Positions 16,185-26,702 of a stretch of DNA of 39,283 bases are shown piece after piece. Below the pieces are notes generated by a model. It saw only the letters and a list, made by a program, of their open reading frames with translations, was not told the origin of the DNA and made no database searches. The stretch is from Prevotellaceae bacterium (lineage in GTDB: Bacteria > Bacteroidota > Bacteroidia > Bacteroidales > Bacteroidaceae): assembly GCA_021204865.1 (NCBI GenBank), contig JAJPYQ010000015.1, forward strand, positions 51,908-91,190, written 5' to 3'. The translations under genes were made by a program, and so were the position numbers. The stretch's first letter is position 1, and every line of letters begins with the position of its first letter.

Positions 16185-18350
16185 ATGCCCACCGTTAACC
16201 TCACAAAGGAGCTGAAGAGATATTTCGGCTTCGACACGTTCAAAGGCGACCAGGAAGCAATAATAAGGAATGTGCTTGCTGGCAGGGACACCTTCGTGCT
16301 TATGCCAACGGGCGGCGGCAAGTCGCTCTGCTACCAGTTGCCCGCTCTGCTGCTGCCCGGCACTGCCATCGTCATCTCCCCCCTCATCGCCCTTATGAAG
16401 AACCAGGTGGATGCCATCAGGATGGTGAGCGAACACGACGGCATAGCGCACTTCCTCAACTCCTCCCTCTCGAAGCCCGAGGTGGAGCAGGTGAAGCAGG
16501 ACGTGAAGAGCGGGCGCACGAAGCTGCTTTACGTAGCCCCCGAGAGCCTCACCAAAGCCGAGAACGTGGCGTTCCTTCAGACGATAAAAATCTCCTGTTA
16601 CGCCATCGACGAGGCACACTGCATATCCGAGTGGGGGCATGACTTCCGCCCGGAGTACCGCCGCATACGCCCCATTATCGACGAGATTGGGCAGGCTCCC
16701 GTCATCGCTCTCACCGCCACCGCCACGGACAAGGTGCGGGCGGACATTCTCAAGAGCCTTGGCATCGTTGGCGCCGCCGAGTTCAAAAGCTCGTTCAACC
16801 GCCCTAATCTCTACTACGAGGTGCGCCCGAAGACGAAAGATGTTGACCGAGACATTGTGAAATTCATCCGTCAGCACCAAGGCAAGAGCGGGATAATCTA
16901 CTGTCTGAGCCGCAGGAAAGTGGAGGAGCTTGCCGAGTTCCTGCGCCTTAACGGCATAAACGCACGCCCCTATCACGCAAAGATGGACGCCCAGACCCGC
17001 AGCGCTACGCAGGACGACTTCATTATGGAGCGTATTGACGTTATTTGCGCCACCATAGCGTTCGGTATGGGCATCGATAAACCTGACGTGCGATACGTCA
17101 TACATTACGACATCCCCAAGAGCCTTGAGGGCTATTATCAGGAGACGGGCAGGGCTGGCAGAGACGGAGGCGAGGGCTTGTGCGTGGCGTTCTATCAGCG
17201 CAAGGATCTGCGCAAGCTGGAGAAGTTCATCGACGGCAAACCGCAGTCGGAGCATGAGGTGGGGAGGCAATTGCTTCAGGAGACTGCCGCTTACGCTGAG
17301 ACCTCGCTTTGCCGAAGGAAAATGTTGTTGCATTATTTTGGGGAAGAGTACAATGAGGATAACTGCAAGAATTGCGACAATTGCCTGCATCCCAGCGAGA
17401 CCGAGGAGGTGGGAGCGCAGCTGCTCAAGGCTTTGCGCGTGGTCGACGCTGAGGGTGACTGCATAAAGGTGACGCAGATAATAGAGATACTGATGGGCGC
17501 TCCCCAGCAGTCAGCCGAGGATTGGTACGACGACATCGATGCTCGTGAGGTGGTTGACGGACATACCGGGCGTTTTTGGAACACACTGCTCCGTCAGGCT
17601 ATAATAGCGGGTTACCTGAAGAGCGATGTGGAGAACTATGGCGTGGTGTCATTGACGGCGAAGGGGCGTAAGTTTCTCCGCACTCCTGAGGAGTTTTTCA
17701 TAACGGAAGACCGTGACTTCTCGCAGGTTGCAGGTGAGGTTCCCGAGGCTCCCGCTGTGCTTGACGAGACATTGATGGCGATGCTGAAGAGCTTGCGCAG
17801 GAGTGTGGCGAGACGCAGCGATGTGCCTCCCTATGTGGTGTTCCAGGACCCCTCGCTTGAGGCGATGGCGATATACTATCCCGTCACGCTCGACGAGCTG
17901 CTCAGCATCCCCGGCGTGGGGGAGGGAAAGGCGAAACGCTATGGGCAGGAGTTCTGCGAGCTGATAGGGAAATACTGCGAGGAGAACGAGATTGAGCGCC
18001 CTGATAACCGTCGGATTCGAAACCGCCCGAACGCAGCGAACGAGAAAGTGAGCATAATCGGGAAGGTGGACCGCAAGATGATGCTGGAGGACATCGCTGA
18101 CGCGCTCGGGGTGGAGCTGGACGAGCTGCTGACGGACATTGAGGCGATAGTGAACAGCGGCACGAGGATAAACATTGACTATTACATCCGTGAGCGGATG
18201 GATCAGGAGGATGTGCAGGAGATTTATGAGTATTTCCGCGAGGCGGAGACCGACGGCCTTGAGGAGGCGCTCGACGAGTTCGGAGCTGTCTACACGGAAG
18301 AGGAGATAAGGCTCGTGCGCATAAAGTTCATCTCCGAGCTTGCCAACTGA
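16185..18350 (+). CDS. recQ: ATP-dependent DNA helicase RecQ
   Basis: I choose the ATG at 16185, giving 721 residues, because a promoter box lies at 16152-16159 and the RecQ fold starts right there; the frame is open back to 15951 through the repeat module. Motifs are TGGGKS (42-47), DEAH (142-145), TATATDK, GMGIDKPD and YYQETGRAGRDG. The zinc cluster is complete (CRRKMLLHYFG, then CKNCDNC), followed by the winged-helix RQC region and an HRDC domain near residues 540-640 (LDELLSIPGVGEGKAKRYG). A further ~100-residue helical tail is typical of Bacteroidales RecQ. It unwinds recombination intermediates and stalled forks. This is the housekeeping copy, unlike the fusion at 2904. Confidence 0.94.
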   Translation: MPTVNLTKELKRYFGFDTFKGDQEAIIRNVLAGRDTFVLMPTGGGKSLCYQLPALLLPGTAIVISPLIALMKNQVDAIRMVSEHDGIAHFLNSSLSKPEVEQVKQDVKSGRTKLLYVAPESLTKAENVAFLQTIKISCYAIDEAHCISEWGHDFRPEYRRIRPIIDEIGQAPVIALTATATDKVRADILKSLGIVGAAEFKSSFNRPNLYYEVRPKTKDVDRDIVKFIRQHQGKSGIIYCLSRRKVEELAEFLRLNGINARPYHAKMDAQTRSATQDDFIMERIDVICATIAFGMGIDKPDVRYVIHYDIPKSLEGYYQETGRAGRDGGEGLCVAFYQRKDLRKLEKFIDGKPQSEHEVGRQLLQETAAYAETSLCRRKMLLHYFGEEYNEDNCKNCDNCLHPSETEEVGAQLLKALRVVDAEGDCIKVTQIIEILMGAPQQSAEDWYDDIDAREVVDGHTGRFWNTLLRQAIIAGYLKSDVENYGVVSLTAKGRKFLRTPEEFFITEDRDFSQVAGEVPEAPAVLDETLMAMLKSLRRSVARRSDVPPYVVFQDPSLEAMAIYYPVTLDELLSIPGVGEGKAKRYGQEFCELIGKYCEENEIERPDNRRIRNRPNAANEKVSIIGKVDRKMMLEDIADALGVELDELLTDIEAIVNSGTRINIDYYIRERMDQEDVQEIYEYFREAETDGLEEALDEFGAVYTEEEIRLVRIKFISELAN

Positions 18351-18391
18351 GAAATCTGCCAATCCGAGTGCCAACCTCAAGCGTTTTTTAG

Positions 18392-19900
<1,509 letters not shown>

Positions 19901-19913
19901 AACAAGAATACAA

Positions 19914-21335
19914 ATGAGAAAGCTATTATTAAGCGTAAGCCTGGCGGCTTTGTTCGGCACGGCTATGGCTCAGGAGGACGACCCCGTGGTGATGCGTATA
20001 GCAGGCAAGCCTGTCACACGCTCGGAGTTTGAGTACAACTACAACAAGAACAATCAAGACTCCGCCTACGATGCGGCTGGAGTAGCCGAGTACGTAGAGC
20101 TGTTCATCAACTACAAGCTGAAGGTGAAGGCGGCTGAGGACGCGCACTTCGACACTCTCACGAGTTTCAGGGACGAGTTCCGCACGTACCGCGACCAGCA
20201 GATACGTCCCCTGCTCGTGTCTGCCGAAGCCGAAGAACAAGAGGCGCTCGCTTATTACGACAGAATGTTGAAGCAGTTGAACGGGCACGACCTAAGGCTT
20301 CCCGCCCATATCTTCCTCCGTGTGCCGCAGAATAGTGCAGACTCGGTTCAGGCGAGGCAGAAAATGCGCATAGACAGCATTTACGGAGCGTTGCAGGCGG
20401 GTGAGGACTTTGAAGAGTTGGCGAAGAAATTCTCCGAAGACCCGCAGACAGCTCCACGAGGAGGTGCATTGACATGGTTCGGTCCCGGTCAGTTGTTGCC
20501 TGAGTTCGAGCAGACAATGTACGCCTTGCGGAAAGGTGAGGTCTCAGAGCCCATACAGACAGCGGCGGGTTATCACATAGTGCGCCTTAACGACCAGAAG
20601 GATCTTGAGCCGTACGACACATTGCGTTCGCAGATACTTCGTTTCCTGGAAGCCCGCGGGTTGCGTGAGCGTTTGGCGTTGGCTGTGGTGGACACGTTGG
20701 CGAGCGAGGGCGGCATCACTGCGGACGAGGTGCTGGACAGGGAGTGCGAGCGCCTATGTGCCGAGGACACGGACTTAAGATATTTGGTGCAGGAATACCA
20801 CGACGGCTTGCTTCTCTACGAGATATGCAAGCAACAAGTATGGGACCCTGCGGCAAGCGACACGGCAGCCTTGCAGAGTTATTTCAAGAAGAACAAGAAG
20901 CGTTACGCATGGGACAAGCCCCACTTCTACGGAATGGTTTACCATACGGCAAACAAGGAGGATGTCGGTGCCGTGAAGAAATTGTTGAAGGGCGTTGACG
21001 AGAGCCAGTGGACGCAGACCGTGAAGGAGGCAATGAACACGGACTCTGTTGCGGTTCGGATGGAGATGAAACTTTTTGCCCAAGGTGACAACGCTTTTGT
21101 GGACTCGCTTGTGTTTAAGGTAAACACTGGCAAGGCGAGACCGCGCAAAGGCTTCCCTTATTCGGGCGCTGTGGGCAGGACATTGAAGAAGAGTCCGCAG
21201 AAGTGGACGGATGTCGCTGGCTCTGTGGTGTCTGACTACCAGATGGAATGCGACAAGCAGTTTGCCGAGGAGCTGCGTAAACGCTATGAGGTTGAGGTTT
21301 ACAAGGATGTTCTCGAGACAGTGAACAAGCATTGA
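19914..21335 (+). CDS. Periplasmic parvulin-type peptidyl-prolyl isomerase (PpiC/SurA-like)
   Basis: The ATG at 19914 opens a clear signal peptide (MRKLLLSVSLAALFGTAMA, cleaved before QEDD); an earlier start at 19869 lies inside guaB. The product has 473 residues. An N-terminal chaperone-like helical part precedes one parvulin domain at about 128-240, recognisable by PAHIFLRV, FSEDPQTAPRGGALTWFGPGQLLPEFE and AGYHIVRL. The C-terminal ~230 residues lack a second clear parvulin motif. It should assist outer-membrane protein folding in the periplasm. Next to surA and an OstA-like gene, it belongs to an envelope-biogenesis cluster. Confidence 0.88.
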   Translation: MRKLLLSVSLAALFGTAMAQEDDPVVMRIAGKPVTRSEFEYNYNKNNQDSAYDAAGVAEYVELFINYKLKVKAAEDAHFDTLTSFRDEFRTYRDQQIRPLLVSAEAEEQEALAYYDRMLKQLNGHDLRLPAHIFLRVPQNSADSVQARQKMRIDSIYGALQAGEDFEELAKKFSEDPQTAPRGGALTWFGPGQLLPEFEQTMYALRKGEVSEPIQTAAGYHIVRLNDQKDLEPYDTLRSQILRFLEARGLRERLALAVVDTLASEGGITADEVLDRECERLCAEDTDLRYLVQEYHDGLLLYEICKQQVWDPAASDTAALQSYFKKNKKRYAWDKPHFYGMVYHTANKEDVGAVKKLLKGVDESQWTQTVKEAMNTDSVAVRMEMKLFAQGDNAFVDSLVFKVNTGKARPRKGFPYSGAVGRTLKKSPQKWTDVAGSVVSDYQMECDKQFAEELRKRYEVEVYKDVLETVNKH

Positions 21336-21350
21336 CCCGGCCTAAAGACG

Positions 21351-22724
21351 ATGAGAAGAACTTTGTTCTTTGGAGCTTTGCTTTGCGCTTGTCTCTGCGC
21401 CTCCGCCCAGACACTGGATAACGTTGTTGACGAAGTTATATGGGTGGTGGGCGATGAGGCTATACTGAAAAGCGATGTTGAGGGTATGCGGCGCGACCCT
21501 TCTTGGTCGCAGATACATGGCAACCCATATTGCGTCATCCCCGAAAGGCTGGCAATCCAGAAACTTTTCCTGCATCAGGCTGCCATCGACAGCATAGAAG
21601 TCTCTGACACACAGGTTAATTCTTCTGTGGAAGAGCGCATAAACGACTGGGTGATGACGGCAGGCAGCAAGGAAAAGCTGGAAGAATATATGGGAATGCC
21701 CATCTCGCAGATACGCGAGGAGCTGTTCACCCGCTACAAAGACGAGATGATTGTGAACCAAATGCGCGAGAAGTTGACTGAGAACGTTAAGGTTAACCCG
21801 GCAGAAGTCAGGCGTTATTTCAGAGATATGCCTGAGGACTCCTTGCCTTTGATACCCGCGCAGGTGGAAGTGGAGCTGGTTGTTCAACACCCCAACATAC
21901 CGCAAGAAGAGATAGACCGTGTTAAGGACGAGCTGCGAGGCTATGCTGAAAGAGTGACGAACGAAGGCATGTCGTTCTCCACGCTTGCCATACTCTACAG
22001 CGAGGACCCCGGCTCAGCCCGGCAAGGTGGCGAGCTTGATTATGTGGGCAGAGGTATGTTGGACCCCGCCTTTGCCAACGTGGCTTTCAGTCTCACCGAC
22101 CCGAACAAAATCTCAAAAGTAGTGGAGTCGGAGTACGGTTTCCACATAATTCAGTTGATAGACAAGCGAGGCGACAAGATAAAGGTGCGCCACATATTGC
22201 GCACTCCCAAGGTGGCTCAGGAAGACATCGACGCAGCTTTGGCAAGACTTGACTCCATAGCCGACGACATAAGAGAGGAGAAGTTCACCTTTGAGGAAGC
22301 GGCTACTTACATCAGTGACGACAAGGACACGAAGAGTAACCACGGACTGCTGACCAACGTGAAAGTGGACGATGACGGGCAGCGTATACGAACCTCGCGG
22401 TTCGAGATGAGCGAGTTATCGGAACTTTCCTCCGACTTGGCTCGCATAGTCGACGGGATGGAGGTGGGCGAGATATCGCATGCCTTCAAGATGATATACA
22501 CTAATATGAAGACTGTGTGCGCTATCGTGAAGCTGAAGAGCAGGATAAAGGCGCACCGCGCAAGCGTGGCGGAGGACTTCCAAGTGCTGCAAGACATAGT
22601 GCTGAACAAGAAGAAAGAGGAACTTCTCGTTAACTGGATAAAGGAAAAGCAGAAGACAACCTACGTCAGGATAAACGAGAACTGGAGGGATTGCGATTTT
22701 GAGTACCCCGGTTGGATAAAGTAA
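21351..22724 (+). CDS. surA: SurA-like periplasmic chaperone / peptidyl-prolyl isomerase
   Basis: The 457-residue product starts with a signal peptide (MRRTLFFGALLCACLCASA). A SurA N-terminal domain follows (DNVVDEVIWVVGDEAILKSDVE). The first parvulin domain is at about 170-280 (YSEDPGSARQGGELDYVGRGMLDPAFANVAF, here split in the text by family motifs SARQGGEL and GFHIIQLID). A second, more degenerate parvulin-like region begins at KVRHIL near 280. SurA escorts barrel proteins to the outer membrane. It lies 15 bases after ppiC and abuts ostA directly. Confidence 0.88.
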   Translation: MRRTLFFGALLCACLCASAQTLDNVVDEVIWVVGDEAILKSDVEGMRRDPSWSQIHGNPYCVIPERLAIQKLFLHQAAIDSIEVSDTQVNSSVEERINDWVMTAGSKEKLEEYMGMPISQIREELFTRYKDEMIVNQMREKLTENVKVNPAEVRRYFRDMPEDSLPLIPAQVEVELVVQHPNIPQEEIDRVKDELRGYAERVTNEGMSFSTLAILYSEDPGSARQGGELDYVGRGMLDPAFANVAFSLTDPNKISKVVESEYGFHIIQLIDKRGDKIKVRHILRTPKVAQEDIDAALARLDSIADDIREEKFTFEEAATYISDDKDTKSNHGLLTNVKVDDDGQRIRTSRFEMSELSELSSDLARIVDGMEVGEISHAFKMIYTNMKTVCAIVKLKSRIKAHRASVAEDFQVLQDIVLNKKKEELLVNWIKEKQKTTYVRINENWRDCDFEYPGWIK

Positions 22725-24509
22725 ATGTCGCATAAACTCAGCCGGATCGTAGCCTTATGTCTGCTCGCCTTTACGGCTTCCGCGATGGCTCTTGGACCCT
22801 TGCGCGGCACGACTGAGGAGACGGCAGGCAGTAATCCGGCGGCAACAAGCGAGGACAGCTTAGGGCAAACGGCAGGAGAGGAGCGGGAGCAGTCCGACAC
22901 GAGGGTGAATCTCTTGCACGCCGACCAACTTTATTATAATCAAAGGAAGCACGCCACGGCACAGTTTCTTGTTGGCGACGTGCGTTTCGAGCATGATGGC
23001 ACGCTGATGTTTTGCGACAGTGCCCTTTTCTATCAGGAAACGAACTCCTTCGACGCTTACGGAAACGTGCGGCTTCTCCAAGGTGACACGCTAACCTTGA
23101 CTGGAGATGTCATGTATTACAACGGGCTGGAGCAGATGGCAAGGATGCGCTACAATGTGGTGCTGACGCACAGAGACGTGGTGATTTACACAGATTCTAT
23201 GGATTACGACCGTCTTTTCTCGCTTGGTTATTACTTCGAAGGCGGCAGACTTTTGACACAGAACAGTCAGCTTACCAGCGATTGGGGAGAATACAGTCCT
23301 GTGACACGTGAGGCGGTTTTCAACTACAACGTTGAGCTTGTGACGCCAGCGCCCCCAGAGCCGACCCGAACGACAGTGGTGAGCGACACGCTACACTACA
23401 ACACTGTGACGAGCGTAGCCCATGTCACTGGCCCGAGCAACATAGACAACGGGGCGAACCACGTGTACACGGAGAACGGTTACTACAATACCGAGACCGA
23501 CGACTCGTATATGCTTAACCGCTCGATATTGCAGAACGGCTACAAAAACCTTATAGGCGACAGCATTTGCTGGAGCGGTGAGGAGCAGATAGGCAAGGCT
23601 TTCGGCCATGCGATCTACACAGACACGCTGAACCGCAACAAGTTCGTGGGCAATTATATAATGTACAACGACTCCATAGGCTACACAGAGGCTGCTGACA
23701 GCGCCGTGCTTATGGATTATTCCGAGGCGGACACCTTCTACGCCCACGCCGACTCCTTCTTCCTCGTCACCCATAACATTGACACCGACAGTATGTTTCG
23801 TATGCTTCACGGTTACCATCATGTGAGAGCTTATCGCACAGATATTCAGGCCGTATGCGACTCGATTGTCTACGACGGGCGGGACAGTTGCACCACGATG
23901 TACAAAGACCCTATAATGTGGCAGGAGGGTCAGCAGGTGCTTGGCGAGGAGATTAAGGCATGGCGCAACGACTCAACCATCGACAGCATATATGTCATCA
24001 ACCAAGCACTGTCGGTGGAGCGGCTCGACTCTGTGCATTATAACCAGATTGCCAGCAAGGAAATGCACACTTACATGGAGGACGGCGACCCATATCTTAT
24101 GGTGGCTGACAGAAACGTGTTTGTGAATTACTACCCCTTCGATGATGATTCGCTGATGATAGGAATGAATCACACTGAGAGCAGCGAGATGAGGATGTGG
24201 CTCGTGGAGAGAAAAGTGCAGAAGATATGGATGCCAGCCGCCACAGGCACTATGTATCCGCTTTTTCTCATACCGCCCAAGACCCTATATTTAGAGAACT
24301 TCGTGTGGTTCGACTATGTGCGTCCGCTCAACAAGGATGACATCTTCAACTGGCGGCCCAAGCGAGCAGGCACGGAGCTTAAGGAGAGTGTGAAGCACGA
24401 GCCGCCTAAGCAGAAATTAGAAGACGTGAAAAACAAAAAGAATAAAAATGGGAATGTTCAAGACACGCCAGCCGAGGAAGTTCAACCGGGTGAGCATCTA
24501 CACGAGTGA
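22725..24509 (+). CDS. OstA-like (LptA/LptD N-terminal type) periplasmic protein
   Basis: The start codon directly follows the surA stop. The product has 594 residues with an N-terminal signal-like segment (about 8-25, IVALCLLAFTASAMA). From about 60 on it shows repeated beta-strand units of the OstA fold (ADQLYYNQ, GDVRFEHDGTLMFCDSALF, AYGNVRLLQGDTLTLTGDVMYYNG). In LptA/LptD this fold carries lipopolysaccharide across the periplasm. There is no C-terminal barrel, so this is the free OstA-like form common in Bacteroidota and not full LptD. A lysine/asparagine-rich tail ends the protein. The next gene overlaps its 3' end by 62 bases. Confidence 0.85.
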   Translation: MSHKLSRIVALCLLAFTASAMALGPLRGTTEETAGSNPAATSEDSLGQTAGEEREQSDTRVNLLHADQLYYNQRKHATAQFLVGDVRFEHDGTLMFCDSALFYQETNSFDAYGNVRLLQGDTLTLTGDVMYYNGLEQMARMRYNVVLTHRDVVIYTDSMDYDRLFSLGYYFEGGRLLTQNSQLTSDWGEYSPVTREAVFNYNVELVTPAPPEPTRTTVVSDTLHYNTVTSVAHVTGPSNIDNGANHVYTENGYYNTETDDSYMLNRSILQNGYKNLIGDSICWSGEEQIGKAFGHAIYTDTLNRNKFVGNYIMYNDSIGYTEAADSAVLMDYSEADTFYAHADSFFLVTHNIDTDSMFRMLHGYHHVRAYRTDIQAVCDSIVYDGRDSCTTMYKDPIMWQEGQQVLGEEIKAWRNDSTIDSIYVINQALSVERLDSVHYNQIASKEMHTYMEDGDPYLMVADRNVFVNYYPFDDDSLMIGMNHTESSEMRMWLVERKVQKIWMPAATGTMYPLFLIPPKTLYLENFVWFDYVRPLNKDDIFNWRPKRAGTELKESVKHEPPKQKLEDVKNKKNKNGNVQDTPAEEVQPGEHLHE

Positions 24510-24741
24510 GCGCAAGGACAGACTGGACAAAATCGTGCGCGAGGCAAAGGCAGAGATGGGCGAGTTGCCGAAGGGCGAGATAGCGCCCGACACGTTCAAA
24601 GGCAAATTTTCCAAGTTCACGCCCAGGGCGCAAAAAGCCAGCGAGAGCGGGAGAAAACTCACGCTGCCCGTGGTGATCATCGTTCTTTTCCTGCTTGTCC
24701 TGGCTTGGCGTTATATAATGACGGGCAAGATTCTCTTCTAA
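24448..24741 (+). CDS. Small conserved membrane protein between ostA and mutL
   Basis: This 97-residue frame starts inside ostA (overlap of 62 bases). The first ~70 residues are basic and charged (RQPRKFNRVSIYTSERKDRLDKI). A single hydrophobic helix at about 73-90 (LPVVIIVLFLLVLAWRYIM) anchors the C-terminus, so it is probably a tail-anchored inner-membrane protein facing the cytoplasm. I recall similar small proteins at this position in other Bacteroidales, but know no function. A start two codons later (24454) is equally possible. It ends 4 bases before mutL. Confidence 0.75.
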   Translation: MGMFKTRQPRKFNRVSIYTSERKDRLDKIVREAKAEMGELPKGEIAPDTFKGKFSKFTPRAQKASESGRKLTLPVVIIVLFLLVLAWRYIMTGKILF

Positions 24742-24745
24742 GTCG

Positions 24746-26554
24746 ATGGCAGACATCATACATCTCCTGCCAGACACTGTGGCTAACCAGATAGCCGCGG
24801 GCGAGGTGATTCAGCGACCCGCCTCCGTGATAAAGGAGCTGACAGAGAATGCCGTCGACGCGGGAGCCACACGTATTGACGTGTTAGTAGTGGATGCCGG
24901 CAAGACGAGCATACAGGTTGTCGACGACGGGAAAGGGATGAGCGAGACGGACGCGAGACTGGCTTTCGAGCGCCACGCCACAAGCAAGATAAGGGAAGCA
25001 GCCGACCTCTTTGCTCTCAGCACTATGGGTTTCCGCGGAGAAGCCTTGCCAAGCATCGCCGCCGTCTCGCAGGTAACTCTGCGAACCCGCCTGGCCGACG
25101 CTGAGCTTGGCACTTGTCTGATAATCGAGGGCGGGCGGGTCGTCTCGCAAGAGACTGACGCTTGCCAGCAAGGTTGCAACTTCCTTGTGCAAAATCTCTT
25201 CTTCAACGTGCCCGCGCGCCGCAGGTTCCTGAAGAGCAACCAGACTGAGCTTTCCAACATCATACAAGAGTTTGAGCGGGTGGCCCTCGTTAATCCCGAC
25301 ATTCATTTCACGTTCTCCCACAACGGGCAGTTGCAGAACAACTACCAGCCCGCATCTCTTCGCCAGCGCATAGCGGATGTTTTCGGACATAAATTCGGAG
25401 ACGCTCTGCTCGGCATTGATGTTGAGACCTCGTTGTGCAATATAACCGGCTTCGTCGGCCGCCCCGACTCTGCGAGGAAGAAGGGTGCGCACCAGTATTT
25501 CTTCGTCAACGGCCGCTATATGCGCCACCCGTATTTCCAGAAAGCCGTGCAGATCTCCTTCGAAGGCTTGATACCGCCCACCGAGCAAGTGCCTTTCTTC
25601 TTGTATCTGCAAACCGACCCCTCGACGATAGACGTGAACATCCACCCCACGAAGACGGAGATAAAGTTCGAGAACGAGCAGGCCATCTGGCAGATTATCA
25701 CTGCCGCCGTGCGAGAGACGTTAGGGCGCTTCAACGCCGTTCCCATTATAGAGTTCGACAGAGAAGGCACTCCCGACGACATTCCCGTGTATTCTCCTTC
25801 GCATCAAGCCACGAGGACAATGCCGCAAACCCGTGTGAACTCATCGTATAACCCCTTTGAGGGCGGCACTGTTCAGCCTGACCGTGTCCCCGCGAATTGG
25901 GAGACGCTATATGCTGACCTCCAGCTTTCTGCCGGGCCCAAGCATCCCTCGCTGCCCATCGACGAGACGATGGGGGGAGAGATTGTGGAACGAAGCTCCC
26001 GTCATTACCAATATCGCGGGCAGTACATACTGACTGAGACGCGCGACGGGCTGATGATAGTCGACCAACATTGTGCGCACCTGCGCATATTATATAATAG
26101 GTATAGGAAACAACTCGCCCAAGGGAACGCCACAACCCAGCGGTTGCTTTTCCCGGCCTTGGTGAAATTCTCCAGTTCCGACGCTTCACTCTTCGAGGAG
26201 ATACAAGACGAGCTCGCCGCCGTAGGCTTTGATCTGTCCCCGCTTGGCGACGGCAGCTTCTCCGTTCTTGGGCTTCCGTCCAACTTAGACGCTGCCGACC
26301 CCCAGAATCTCTTCGACGAGATCCTGAATGACTTGAGGGAAGGCGGGCAGAGCGTTGAGGAAAAGCTGCAGAGTCGCCTTGCTTTGATAATGGCACGCGG
26401 TGCGTCAATAGCTGTGGGCCAGGAACTCTCGCAGGATGAGATGGAGACTTTGGTGGCGGAGCTATTCAACACGGGCGATGTCACCCTTGCGCCCGACGGT
26501 AGCAAGATAGCAGTGTTTTTGGAGCAGAAAAGCATTGAAAATCTGTTCAATTGA
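24746..26554 (+). CDS. mutL: DNA mismatch repair protein MutL
   Basis: This is a 602-residue GHKL ATPase. The N-terminal motifs are ELTENAVDAGA, DDGKGM and GFRGEALPSIAAV, and the second-half NPARRRFLKS-like NVPARRRFLKSNQTE segment is present. The C-terminal dimerisation domain runs from about 410 to the end. The endonuclease motif DQHA(x)2E(x)4E found in many bacterial MutL proteins reads DQHCAHLRILYNR here (from D440), lacking both glutamates, so nicking activity by that motif is doubtful. MutL couples MutS mismatch recognition to strand removal. It is the last gene of the guaB-ppiC-surA-ostA cluster. Confidence 0.94.
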   Translation: MADIIHLLPDTVANQIAAGEVIQRPASVIKELTENAVDAGATRIDVLVVDAGKTSIQVVDDGKGMSETDARLAFERHATSKIREAADLFALSTMGFRGEALPSIAAVSQVTLRTRLADAELGTCLIIEGGRVVSQETDACQQGCNFLVQNLFFNVPARRRFLKSNQTELSNIIQEFERVALVNPDIHFTFSHNGQLQNNYQPASLRQRIADVFGHKFGDALLGIDVETSLCNITGFVGRPDSARKKGAHQYFFVNGRYMRHPYFQKAVQISFEGLIPPTEQVPFFLYLQTDPSTIDVNIHPTKTEIKFENEQAIWQIITAAVRETLGRFNAVPIIEFDREGTPDDIPVYSPSHQATRTMPQTRVNSSYNPFEGGTVQPDRVPANWETLYADLQLSAGPKHPSLPIDETMGGEIVERSSRHYQYRGQYILTETRDGLMIVDQHCAHLRILYNRYRKQLAQGNATTQRLLFPALVKFSSSDASLFEEIQDELAAVGFDLSPLGDGSFSVLGLPSNLDAADPQNLFDEILNDLREGGQSVEEKLQSRLALIMARGASIAVGQELSQDEMETLVAELFNTGDVTLAPDGSKIAVFLEQKSIENLFN

Positions 26555-26562
26555 GCCATTTC

Positions 26563-26597
26563 GGGCGAAAAACTTAAGTTTTTTCACTTTTTCGCCC
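26563..26597 (+). terminator. Hairpin after mutL
   Basis: GGGCGAAAAA (26563-26572) pairs perfectly with TTTTTCGCCC (26588-26597), enclosing a smaller AACTTAAGTT palindrome and a T6 run (26579-26584). It could terminate transcription through the inner hairpin. Confidence 0.55.
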
Positions 26598-26602
26598 TAA
26601 AA

Positions 26603-26636
26603 TTTGGTTTGCGTGATATTTCTTTTGTTATCTTTG
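26603..26636 (+). promoter_or_regulatory. Promoter of ompA-like gene
   Basis: TATCTTTG at 26629-26636 matches TAnnTTTG. TTTG occurs at 26603-26606 (22-base spacing) and again at 26608-26611 (17-base spacing). A 66-base leader follows. Confidence 0.65.
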
Positions 26637-26702
26637 CAGTGCGTAATGGCAAGTTATAACTGCGAGAGATAGTTTATTAATCGTTTTTAAAATAGTGAAA
26701 CT

